A stretch of DNA of 35,845 nucleotides from Porphyra umbilicalis (lineage: Eukaryota; Rhodophyta; Bangiophyceae; Bangiales; Bangiaceae): positions 78,872 through 114,716 of the forward strand of contig KV919020.1 of the NCBI GenBank assembly GCA_002049455.2. Direction: 5' to 3'. Below, in pieces: positions 10,341 through 19,373 of the stretch. Under the pieces are notes generated by a model. It ran no database searches. It was not told the origin of the DNA and worked only from the letters and a program-made list of their open reading frames with translations. Made by a program: the position numbers and the translations under genes. The first letter of the stretch is position 1. Each line of letters begins with the position of its first letter.

Positions 10341-13300
10341 GCCGGGGACCCTTAGCAGGGTTTCCCGGCTATGGAGGGGATACCAAACGGTATAAAGCGT
10401 CACGGCTCTTAGGCCCTACGTATAGACACTACGAGATCTCGGCTGGCATTGGCCCGACTCTACGCGCTACGCGCAGTATCAGACCCATTGTCGACACAGG
10501 CGCAGGCCTTAACCTAATCCGTCCGGACGTACTACCGCCAAACTGGCAAACAATTGCAGAGCCGCTGTCTTATTCACCGAACATCATGGATGCCAACGGC
10601 AACAAGGTTAACACGCAGTATGCGATGTACTTGCATGTGGAAGCCGGAGGGCTTCGCGTCTTCGACCGCTTTCTTGTCGCGCAACACCTGTCGGTGAAGT
10701 GTATTCTTGGAACGGAGTTCATTACAAGAAACGTCGAAGCCATTCTGGTGCAGAAGCGTAAGATCGTCTGGAAAGACGATAAGATGTGTCCGTCAGACAA
10801 AGACACAAGGCCAACGCCCATTTTAGCGACGCTATACAAAGATGAATGGCAACGCCATTGGAAGGACCAACCGGCCAAGGGACGTGCTTGCAAGCAGGTG
10901 CGAGTCAACGGCCGCAGTGAGGCCTGGGTGATGGCGACCTGTGAGACCCCCAGTCTTGTCTTGTTGTCACCCAACATCCGACTTTGTCGTCACAAGATGT
11001 TGAATTTAGCACGTGGCGTCGCCACAGTTAAGCCTGATGAACCATTCTTGGTGAAAGTTTGCAACTTCGGGGCCGACCAAGCGATCGTTCGAAAGAACAG
11101 TACACTTGCGCTCGCCGAACCTTATCAAGGACCTATGTTGGTTGCTGTGGATGACGAGAAACAAAAACCCACTAAGGGCGAAGGTCAAGACGACAAACAA
11201 GAGTCGGATGACAACGAGGAGGTCGACGACCCAGTTGAAGAGTTGGACCTCGACGAGGCTCCCGAAGACCTACGAGCCCAGATCCGCGAGATGCTTAAGA
11301 AGCACTCTTCAATGTGGAATGGCACGCTAGGCCGCATCCATGCGACAGAACACGCGGTGGTCCCACCTCCAGACACGCTGCCTATCAGGGCACAACCGTA
11401 TCGTACGGGGCGTTCAAACGCCAGATCATAGTAGATCAAATCAACATGATGTTGAAAATGAATGTCATTCAAGCCAGCTTTAGCGCTTGGGCAAGCACCG
11501 TGGTAATTGTACCAAATAAGAACGGGATGGCACGCTTCTGCGTTGACGACGGACGACTTAACAATGTCACGAAGAAAGATGCGTACCCGCTGCCTCGCAT
11601 GGAGGATTGTTTGGACTCGCTTGGCGACGCCAAAGTCTTGACGTCAGTTGACTGCACCGCAGGTCATTGGCAAGTGCCACTGCGCAAGCAGGATCGCGAG
11701 AAACTGGCGTTTACAAAGCACGGTGGCATCTACGAATGGCTTACCATGCCGTTCGGCATAACCAACGCACCGGCGACGTTCCAACGCGCCTTAGACATCA
11801 TTCTGTCAGGACTTAAGTGGCAGATATGCCTTGTCTACCTTGAAGACGTCATTATCTTCTCAGCCACACTGGAGCAACAAGTCAAAGACGTAGATACTGT
11901 TTTAACACGGCTCCGTGAAGCAGGGGTCACCCTTAACCTCGAGAAGTGCAAATGGTTTTCAACCGAGGTAGAGTACCTGGGGCATTTTATCACCCCAGGT
12001 CAAATTCATGTCCACAACAAAAACGTAGAGGCGTTGAAGAACGCGACGTTCCCAACGACGAAGACACAGCTGAAAAGCTTTTTGGGGATGTGCAGCGTCT
12101 ACTGACGGTTCGTCAAAGACTTTGCCAAAAGAGCTAAACCGCTGAACGCGTTAACAACAGCCGAAGTTCCTCCAACTGTGCCCGAGCCGACTGAAGCTGC
12201 ACGAGCATCGTTTGAGGACCTGCGGCAGGCGCTACTCGAGCCACCCATCTTGTCCTCGCCAAAGGCAGGCAAGGAGCTCGTCGTCGACGTGGATGCATGT
12301 GTCGACCAGCTTGGTTGCACACTTCTTCAGAAGGAAGATGACGCTGCCTTACATCCTGTCGGATACTGGAGCCGAGGGCTTGATCCTGCGGAACGCAACT
12401 ACTCCACGACGGAGCGTGAATGTCTTGGCGATGTATGGAGTGTACTCAAGCTGAGGCACTTCCTCGACGGCGACAGGTTCTTAATCCACACGGATTATCA
12501 AGCATTAAGCTGGATATACAGTACAACTGACTCAAGTGGACGCTTAATGCGTTGGTGGCTGCGCCTGTCCGAGTTTACATTTGATGTACAATACAAGCCA
12601 AGTGCTTCTCACCACGTACCTGAATTTATGTCACGCACGGCAAATGGTGCAACACCCGAGCCAATCGACGAAGACATTCCTTGTCTGGCATTGGCCGAGA
12701 CGGCCAAGGGCTTGTCGACGAAGAGGTATACGGGCACCGATATGCCGGCCCCCGTAGAGCTTGACGACATCGTCGAAGCTCAACAATCCGACGGATTTCG
12801 CACCGAGTTGGCCGGCCGCATCGCCAAGCAGACGGCCAAGGACTTCTTTCGACATGAAAGTCATGCCATATGTAGGCGCTTGCCTCATGGCGACCAACTG
12901 GTGATACCATCAAGTCTGCAAGAGCGCCTGCTCAAGCTGAAGCATCATGCTACAACAGCTGCCCATCCTGGGTGAAACCGCATGTATTACACAATGCGAC
13001 GCAATTACTACTGGCCATCGACGATCTCTGACATCTACAAGACCATCACCAACTGCACGTCGAGCGCTCAAAATCGTCTTGCGTTACGCAAACATACGTC
13101 GCCACTGACGTTATTCCCTGCGGAAGAACCCTTGACAAGTTTGTCGGTCGACATCTTCGGCCCCATACCAGCCTCCAAGGCTAAGAATAGGTTCATCCTT
13201 GTGATAACCGACCGGTTCTTCAAATTGCCTATGTGCGTCGCACTAAGGCGGATCACCGCCATGTCAGTGGCATCGGCCATCATCGATGCCTGGATATTTT

Positions 13301-14298
13301 GCTATGGTCCGCCGGACTTCATCCTTTCGGACCAAGGTCCACAGTTCATGTCGAACTTCTTTATCGCCGTCATGAAGATGCTAGGCGTTGAGACCGTGCG
13401 GACGACGTCCTATCATCCACAGACCAACGGTCAAGTCGAACGGTACAACCGAACGATGGCGACGCAGCTACGACACTACGTCGCCGACGATGCTTCCCGT
13501 TGGGATGAACTACTTCCTATATTGACCATGGCATGCAACAGCCAGCCGCACCGGTCGACGGGCGTCGCCCCATTTGAACTTATCATTCCACGGCGCATCC
13601 CAAACCTGTCGGTTCGCAACCTGCCGCCCGGCACGTCGTTGAAGACAAAGGGCATCTTCAATGATGGGTCCCCCTTTGCGCGCAAGCGCGAGTTCATGGC
13701 GAAGCTGCGCTTACAGATACCTCAAGTGGTAGAAGCCCTTCGGAAGACACAGCAGCGTTACTCGCGCCACTACGACACGAACGTGGGCTCACGTAACAGC
13801 AAGAGACAAGTCGGCGACTACGTGTACACGACCAATCTTGGACGCCAACACAAGTTGCAGAGCAAGGCCGTCGGCCCTTTCGTGGTCGTTGACTCCAACG
13901 CCTCTACTTACGTCATCGACGTCGATGGGGAAGAGAAGCGGGTCAACAGTGACCATGTCACCACGGCGCCACGCCCGACCGATGCTGACAGCATACCACA
14001 CCCACTCCTTGACGAGCTGGACAAGCCAAAGCCAACACCGCCGGTGGCAGACGAGTTTGTCATCGACAAGCTGATGGGCGTACGTCAAGTCGACGGAGAA
14101 CACCAAGCCAAAGTGTGGTGGTTTGAGTACGGACCTAAGGATCACCCGTGGGAACCACTAGAAGCCCTTCCAAGGAACATGGTCTGGCGTCACCTTCGAC
14201 AGAAAAAGATGAAAATCGACGAATATTCTTGGGAAAAACCGACACGTCGATCGCCACGCGGCCACAAATCGAAAGCCACGCGTCTGATCACCACGTGA
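10325..14298 (+). pseudogene. pol: gypsy Pol: protease, RT, RNase H, integrase, chromodomain
   Basis: Frame 2 (10325-11431) carries an aspartic protease with DTGAG at 10493-10507 and ILGTEF near its end. A one-base loss near 11412 moves the frame to frame 1. There follow RT (about 11430-12090) with LPRMEDCLDSL, TSVDCTAGHWQ, FGITNAPATFQ and YLED at 11836-11847; RNase H (about 12270-12560) with VVDVDACVDQLG, TERECL and IHTDYQAL; and integrase. The zinc region at 12940-13065 reads CTSS where CxxC is usual. The DDE triad is D 13150, D 13330 and E 13438, giving D(59)D(35)E. A chromodomain-like segment (EFVIDK...WWFEYGPKDHPWEPLE) lies at about 14050-14200. In-frame TGA occurs at 12103, 12973 and 14296. 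At the first, the family consensus (YRRF) expects Arg. The YLDD-to-YLED change alone would be expected to cripple RT. Confidence 0.9.
10328..10369 (+). promoter_or_regulatory. Predicted -1 ribosomal frameshift signal (gag/pol)
   Basis: Read in the gag frame the sequence is tcG AAA AAC GAG TAG. The heptamer G AAA AAC (10328-10334) is followed by a 6-nt spacer, GAGTAG, holding the gag stop. A hairpin follows at once: arm 10341-10351 (GCCGGGGACCC), loop TTAGCA, arm 10358-10369 (GGGTTTCCCGGC). This gives about 11 pairs including one G-U, and one bulged T. The -1 frame entered here (frame 2) is exactly the frame of protease and is open from 10325. The heptamer is not the ideal X XXY YYZ form, since its first base is G rather than A, so efficiency is uncertain. 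Confidence 0.65.
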
Positions 14299-14844
14299 CC
14301 CCCTCCCAACACGCCTCAACTCCCGTCGAATCTACAAGTCATCACGACTTTCACTGATGTACAAGGAACCGTCAAGGCAGATATGTCATGGACACGCCAC
14401 GCACAAGTGACCCACGAGTGTAAACCCATTAATTGGTTGAGGGGAACCATCCCTCGAGCAGTCCCAAACCTCCCGTATGACCCATGGGCGTGGCTCCCCC
14501 GGTACGAAGTACTCAATAACCGATACGGACCGTATACTAACGTGTATCCTACACGTCCAGCGCATGTAGAGTATCACCATAAGCCGCCGGCCGAGATTCC
14601 AACCGCCGACGGCATGAATATATTGTCATGCCCAGCGCCGCACGTCGTCGACGTCACCCAACAGGAGTTACTCCGCAGTTCGCACGCAGACACTATGGTT
14701 ATGCCTCACTGGCAGCACGCTTCGTGGTTTGCAACCGCAATGGCTCACTGCTTTGAGTCCGAGATACGCCCAGGGCCAGAGAACCACTACGGCGTAGCCA
14801 TCTTTCACCTCATACACGGGTACGACATGCATTTATGCAAGTAA
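14299..14844 (+). pseudogene. Post-chromodomain extension or extra ORF, unrecognised
   Basis: The pol frame stays open after the TGA at 14296-14298 for 181 codons to TAA 14842-14844. An ATG at 14383 would give a separate 153-residue protein. The peptide is rich in Pro, His and Trp (several W, PHWQHASWF, scattered Cys) and matches no family I know. Because all other internal stops in this element are TGA, this TGA may also be a decay product, and the true pol end would then be the TAA. Alternatively the TGA is the genuine pol stop and this is a short downstream ORF. No start context separates the two. Confidence 0.4.
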
Positions 14845-14896
14845 ACACGAACAAGAACCCTTCACAAAGAATGCACCACACCAACTGGCCGTCGGC

Positions 14897-16801
14897 CTAC
14901 TCCTCCTCCTCATCGTCACCCCCCTCGCGTTCCGGAGTACGAGAACGCCACGTGCCCCGCCGAGACGGCGTCGCCGACCACCCGCGCGTCGCGCTACCAT
15001 CGCCCTCCCCCTCGTCCACCGCGTTGCGGCGAAGCGTGTTCCGACCGTCTTGCTCTTCATCGTCCCTTTCGTGAGGCCGACGGCCAAGCAACGCCTGCAC
15101 ATGAAAGCGGCTAGGCGTGACCGCAATCGTACGATCGCGTTTCGCGTCCGCCAACGCCTTGCGGAACGCCTCGAAGTTGGCCGTGCGGCTGCAAGCATCC
15201 GACACCGTCGTGGCTAACGTCTCGGCCGCGCCGCGGTTTGACTTGCCGTCGGCCCTGCTTATACCGGCCTTGAGGTCGCCGACCTGGACAAACCAAGCGT
15301 TGGCCAAGGCGGCGGCCGAAGCGCAACGCGTTACCACCTCATCCCCGATGGATCGGACAAGTCGGGAACCGAAAAGGGCAACACCCGCGTTACGCACCGC
15401 CGGTGAAACCCAAGCTGGCTCCTCATCGGCCGACGGCGACAAAGAACGGTCGCGCTCAGCCGACGGCGAACGCGCCGCAACACGACGCCCGGCACGCGGC
15501 GGAACGGCCGCCGGCCCACGACGACTAGGCGGTGGCGATCGGCGATCTGGAACGCGGCCGGGGGCCCGACCGCCCATGGCGTTACGACCGGCGGCCGAAT
15601 CCGGCACCCAGTCGAAGCCCGCACAGGGAAAGCGCAGCCCAAAGCCGTGGGCACAACTGCTGTCCTTCTGGATGATCACCTGTAGTGCCTCCTGCGTGTC
15701 GGGATGGCGACGAATGACGTCCTTCATGACCCGACCCCACGGGATCTCGTCGTGAGCTCGACGCATGTCTCGATAGACCTCCAAGATCTCTACGCCGTCC
15801 GGCATGTCGACTATACGCTCCACGTCGAGCTTGTCGAAGTCACGAACGACATACGGCGGAAGCCAGGTGAAGACGCTGTCAGCGCGGAGTCCGTTGACCC
15901 AACCCGCCAACAAGCAGCCGTAGTACTCGTCGTACACCTCCTTCCAGACAACACTGTCCGGGTTGAGCAGCGCCGCTGTAACGTATGACAACACCGGCGG
16001 TGGCTCCACCCAAACACCTTGGTCGCGGATCCACGCCGGCGGCGTCGGCAACCAACGACGTACGTCAAAGACGTATGGCGCCCGCACCAAGCCGCCGCAC
16101 CAAGCTGTCGGCAACACCCCAACACCTTTCCTGTGTTGCGCGTCATCTGCGCGACGGCATCACGCCGGGAACGGAGGAGGAAGGAAAGGCTTGTCAAGCT
16201 CCCCGATATGCGGACCGGCGGTCACACTGACCACCTGGTCGTCCTTGTCCTTCAGCTCGAGAAGCCGGTCGAGGTAATCCTCGAGAACCGCCTCCTGCGC
16301 GATAGGCACCGACAGCCCCAAGGCTTGGTGCCGGTGAAGAAACACCCCGTTGGGCCAGTTGCGCAGTAAGCGGCAAAAGTTGCTGGCGGCAACTTCGAAC
16401 GTCTCAGTCCGACGGATGGGAAAGAGCAATGCCCAGGCATACAGCCGTCGATGCAGCGGGTGCAACGGTTTGCCAAACCGGAGGAGCTCGTTAGCATACA
16501 CGAGTACTTCGTACGTCTGTCGCATACCGACCTGCTGACCAGCATTCGCTTGGCCATGAATGCGGGACACAGGAGTACCGTGATGGTCGCCGCCGCGCGA
16601 CTCGACGTCGACGAACCCTGGCGGAGCCGGCCAGCGCGCCTGCTGGAGGCAGAGACGCGCGCGGAGGCGGTTAACTTGAGCCGCCTCGTAAGGGTCCGCG
16701 TCGGCGGCCACCGGGATGTGGTCCTCCATACCCGTCGCAGAGGGGTTACGCAGCCGAAAGCCGAAGGGTACCGGCGGTGCCACCTCAATCTCGTCTCTCA
16801 T
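14897..16801 (-). pseudogene. Antisense ORF inside gypsy element (about 635 codons), unknown function
   Basis: On the minus strand one frame is open from TAA-bounded sequence at 16942, with the first ATG at 16801, down to TAG at 14899-14897. It is interrupted only by TGA at 16162-16160. The N-terminal ~210 residues form an ordered-looking Arg/Leu-rich domain (QTYEVLVYANELL, FCRLLRNWPNG, EDYLDRLLELKDKDD). The middle is folded-looking and Trp/Tyr rich (WLPPYVVRDFDKLDVERIV). Then comes an Arg/Pro/Ser-rich linker with SPSAERDRSLSPS, another helical segment, and an acidic tail of Asp/Glu. It lies between pol and the 3' LTR in opposite orientation. Antisense genes in this position are known in some plant Tat/Ogre-type elements and some retroviruses, but I see no sequence similarity to those. 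Function is unknown; nuclear or RNA-binding roles are guesses from the charged tails. Confidence 0.5.
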
Positions 16802-16942
16802 ACTGCCGACGGCGTTTTCACGCCTGTCCTTGCCGACCTTGTACTTGGCGACGCCGTCCTTGACCTTGAACTTGACCTGGTCGTTCTTGTCCTTGGCCTT
16901 GTCGGTCTTGATCCGCCCCCAGCACTGGGGTAGGTGACACCC

Positions 16943-17514
16943 TTACCGTGGTGCTGGCCTCAGGCCTGGGGATAGGGGATGTGGGGGAAGTGGGGGAACA
17001 AGACGGCCGTCGCGGTCGCGCGTATGCTCGGAGTGCTCGGCCGTCGGCGTGCCCGTGTCGCTAGCGTGCTTCCAACCCTCCACGTCCTGGCGCGCACGCC
17101 TCCCTACCCAAAGGAGGCGGCTCGAGCCCCGACCAGGTTAGGTCTTATCTGCAGTATGCACGGTCCGCGGTCCCACCACCCGCACCAACAAGCCGTGGAG
17201 GCTGGGGCCACGCGCCGAGCCAACGCGGCTGCGGCGGGCCCGCGCAACAATGGCGTCGCCTTCCCCGCGGCGAGGGAAAACGACTACCCGGACAAGGTCA
17301 ACGACCGACAGGTGACTACCGCGCCCAACGCGTGCCGCCGAGGTTACCGAAACGCCGCTCTTATGGGTAGCCGACCCGCGGTCCCACTACGCCCGCGGCA
17401 CGTGTCGCCCCACAACGCAGCTTGCGTCAGCGCGCGCGCGGCCGACGGCCCTGCCTCATGCCCTCCCCGACCCCAATTGGTCCTGGAAGCTCGCCGGGAC
17501 GGCTCGAAGCTTCC
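16943..17514. other. Gypsy 3' region between antisense ORF and PPT
   Basis: No convincing gene. The plus-strand frame at 16979-17527 runs into the LTR and has no domain character. The stretch would hold the promoter and 5' leader of the antisense ORF if that gene is real. On the minus strand near 16943-16920 there is a GGTAAGG followed by a pyrimidine-rich CCCCAG, which would make only a 22-base intron and is probably chance. Confidence 0.4.
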
Positions 17515-17524
17515 AACGGGGGTA
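17515..17524 (+). other. Polypurine-like tract before 3' LTR
   Basis: AACGGGGGTA abuts the 3' LTR start TGAAGC. Purine-rich sequence directly before the LTR is where plus-strand DNA synthesis is primed. Its placement supports the LTR start chosen here over one further inside. Confidence 0.55.
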
Positions 17525-17928
17525 TGAAGCATATGGCGCCCTGGAATTTGGACTTGGCCCCAAGTAGCCTCCTTGACTGGCTTGGATCGCTTTAATTGCG
17601 GGACTTGCTTGTGGGACACCCTTTGGGAGGTTACTTCTGTATTGTTTATCTCCTTTGTGTATCTGTCCTTCTTTTCCATTTTCGCATGATTATTCTGACG
17701 GTTGCTACGATCGACCTTTATGGGGATCCTGTGGTCTATTCGACCGCCGTATGCCTTGTACTAAAACCCTTCGGGCCCGGACTCGCCATCGTGGGCGCGT
17801 CCGGCTCCCCATAGGATGTTGTATGGAAAAACGTCTTCTTCCTTGTCCTGTTGGGCAATAGACTACACTTTACTATCAACTACGGTCACTCAAAGTCTAC
17901 TTATCGGGGAAGCTACTCTAATACCATA
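17525..17928 (+). repeat. 3' LTR of gypsy element (404 bp)
   Basis: Gap-free partner of 8005-8408, with about 27 mismatches in 404 bases. Several differences are C-to-T or G-to-A at CpG (for example ACTCGG versus ACTTGG, ATCCGT versus ATCTGT, GCCGTC versus GCCATC). It is followed at once by the second ATGGC target copy at 17929-17933. Confidence 0.86.
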
Positions 17929-18234
17929 ATGGCGGCGGAAGCGCTTGAGCCGGACCCGACGTGCTAAGACACGTCATCACACTGCCCGGCTGTGGGGCGC
18001 TAAAGGGTTTAAGCGCATCCGGCTGGTCGGGCCCGGGCGCCGATTTCAAGATTTTGGGCTTGAATGGCGCGGCCTGGAAGATCGTTCCGGGCCCGACACG
18101 TGGCGTGGACGTGGCGACGACGTGGCGGCATCGGCGACATGTGGCACCGTTGCAACACGTGGCGCTGCTGCAACACGTGGCGTCGTTGCAACACGTGGCG
18201 GTGGGGCTAAAGTGCTTGAGGCCCTCTTCCGGTG
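17929..18234 (+). pseudogene. Resumed copia ORF end and downstream tail
   Basis: The second ATGGC copy restores the copia frame, which reads 12 codons to TAA 17965-17967. What follows is probably copia 3' untranslated or LTR sequence. Near 18100-18200 is a short 18-bp periodicity, with copies of TGCAACACGTGGCG at 18151, 18169 and 18187 and looser copies to the left. No further gene is visible. Confidence 0.6.
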
Positions 18235-18905
18235 GTGCCCGACGGACCACATGTGGTCGTACGGGCACCCGGACGGGTCGGGCGTGCTTCAGGCACCTGC
18301 CCGGACCTCCCTGGGCCCTATCCGAGGTCAGGTGAAAAACCGACTTTTGGAAGAGGTCTCATAGGCTTTAGCCCCGGGGCAGATGTGTCATTGTGGGGGG
18401 CGGTGCCCGATGGACCGGCTAGGGTCGTACGGGCACCAGGAAGGTCCGGGGGTGCCTCTGGCACCCTTGCAGGCCGCCCTTGGCCCCATCCGCGGTCGGT
18501 TGAAAAGCCGACTTTCGGAAGGGGTCTAAAGGGCTTTAGACCCCCGGCCGGAACGGTCATTTTGGGGGTAGTGCCCGATGGACCGGGTGGGGTCCTACGG
18601 GCACCAGGGAGGCCCGGAGGTGCCCCTGGCATCCTCGCGGGACTGTTTCGGCCCCATCGGCGGTCGGTTGAAAAACCGACTTCTGGACATGGGGCTAAAG
18701 GGCTTTAGACCCCCGGCCGGAACGGTCATTTTGGGGGTGGTGCCCGATGGACCGGGTGGGGTCCTACGGGCACCAGGGAGGCCCGGAGATGCCTCTGGCA
18801 TCCTTGCGGGCCTGTTTTGGCCCCATCGGAGGTCGGGTGAAAAAACCGACTTGTGGACATGGGGCTAAAGGGCTTTAGACCCCTCTGCATGAAGGGAGTC
18901 TAAAG
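18235..18905. repeat. 168-bp tandem repeat, four units
   Basis: Units begin with GTGCCCGA at 18235, 18403, 18571 and 18740 (spacings 168, 168, 169). Each unit has GTACGGGCAC or CTACGGGCAC, then a CATCGG/CGGTCGGTTGAAAA..CCGAC segment, and ends with a CTAAAGGGCTTTAG mini-palindrome (degenerate in the first unit) followed by ACCCC. A lone extra copy of the palindrome occurs at about 18900. The third and fourth units are the most alike. A looser relative of the palindrome region occurs at about 17993. The array may lie within the 3' end of the host copia element, which is inference. Confidence 0.88.
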
Positions 18906-19373
18906 GGCTTTAGACCCGTCGGTCGGATCGTCCCCGGAGAGCCTTGCACGGACTTTCGATGACGGGAATTCGACCGGGTGGCTGCAACTATCCCTGGGGT
19001 AGTGGGGGGAGTGTGAAGTGTACCTTCGCAGTCCCCCAGGGACAATTGGCGCTTGCGTAAGTCGTAAGTCTTTGCAATTGTCAGGCGACACTGCATGTAC
19101 TTATTTGTATATCTTTCAGCGGGGAACCCATTTGGGATTGAGCTCCGGGGGACATTTGAGAGGGGAGCGGCGCCTTGAGTGTGAGGCTGTGGGCGCCCTT
19201 CGGAGGTGCGGGAGCTGCCCTGGGAGGTGTAGTGCGGGCCTTGTCGGCCACGCCATTGGGGGTGCCTGGGAAGGCGCTGCGGCAGAGCTGGCCTGAGGGA
19301 TATCAGGCGCGCCTTCGCACGCCTGGGAACGCCGCGCCTAGTAAAACAACGCACCCACTCAACATCATCGACT
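18906..19373. other. Non-coding spacer between two copia remnants
   Basis: No open frame with protein character and no clear repeat. The sequence is less GC-rich around 19060-19130. It ends where the truncated minus-strand RT frame begins. Confidence 0.45.

Larger units (their letters stand above)
8005..17928 (+). mobile_element. Complete but inactivated Ty3/gypsy chromovirus-type element
   Basis: A 9,924-bp LTR retrotransposon. Order: 5' LTR (8005-8408), primer-binding-like site (8411), gag (8643-10340), frameshift signal (10328-10369), pol with protease-RT-RNase H-integrase-chromodomain (10325-14298, frame open to 14844), a ~635-codon antisense ORF (16801-14897, minus), about 580 bp of leader-like sequence, a purine-rich tract (17515-17524) and the 3' LTR (17525-17928). 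RT before RNase H before integrase is the gypsy order. The integrase is followed by a chromodomain-like module. The two LTRs are the same length and I count about 27 mismatches (about 93% identity), so insertion is not recent. Inactivation is shown by five in-frame TGA codons on the sense strand, one frameshift in pol, a YLED in place of YLDD at the RT catalytic site, and a lost Cys in the integrase zinc finger. Confidence 0.88.

Noticed and set aside
8949..16162. TGA as a sense codon in this organism
   Set aside because: At the best-aligned site (12103) the consensus is Arg and not Trp or Cys, ordinary TGG is used for Trp, and the non-LTR frame ends in TGA; CpG decay is simpler, though not excluded without relatives.
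16920..16943. Possible 22-base intron upstream of the antisense ORF (GGTAAGG...CCCCAG, minus strand)
   Set aside because: Too short for ordinary spliceosomal introns and not needed to explain the ORF start.
16979..17527. 182-codon plus-strand frame before the 3' LTR
   Set aside because: It runs into the LTR and polypurine tract and has no domain-like composition; probably a chance frame in GC-rich sequence.
8008..17928. Reading the 400-bp direct repeats as two copia 3' ends
   Set aside because: The gypsy element fills the space exactly, the target duplication ATGGC flanks the repeats, a purine tract precedes the second copy, and the copia frame resumes after it; LTRs of one element explain all of this.
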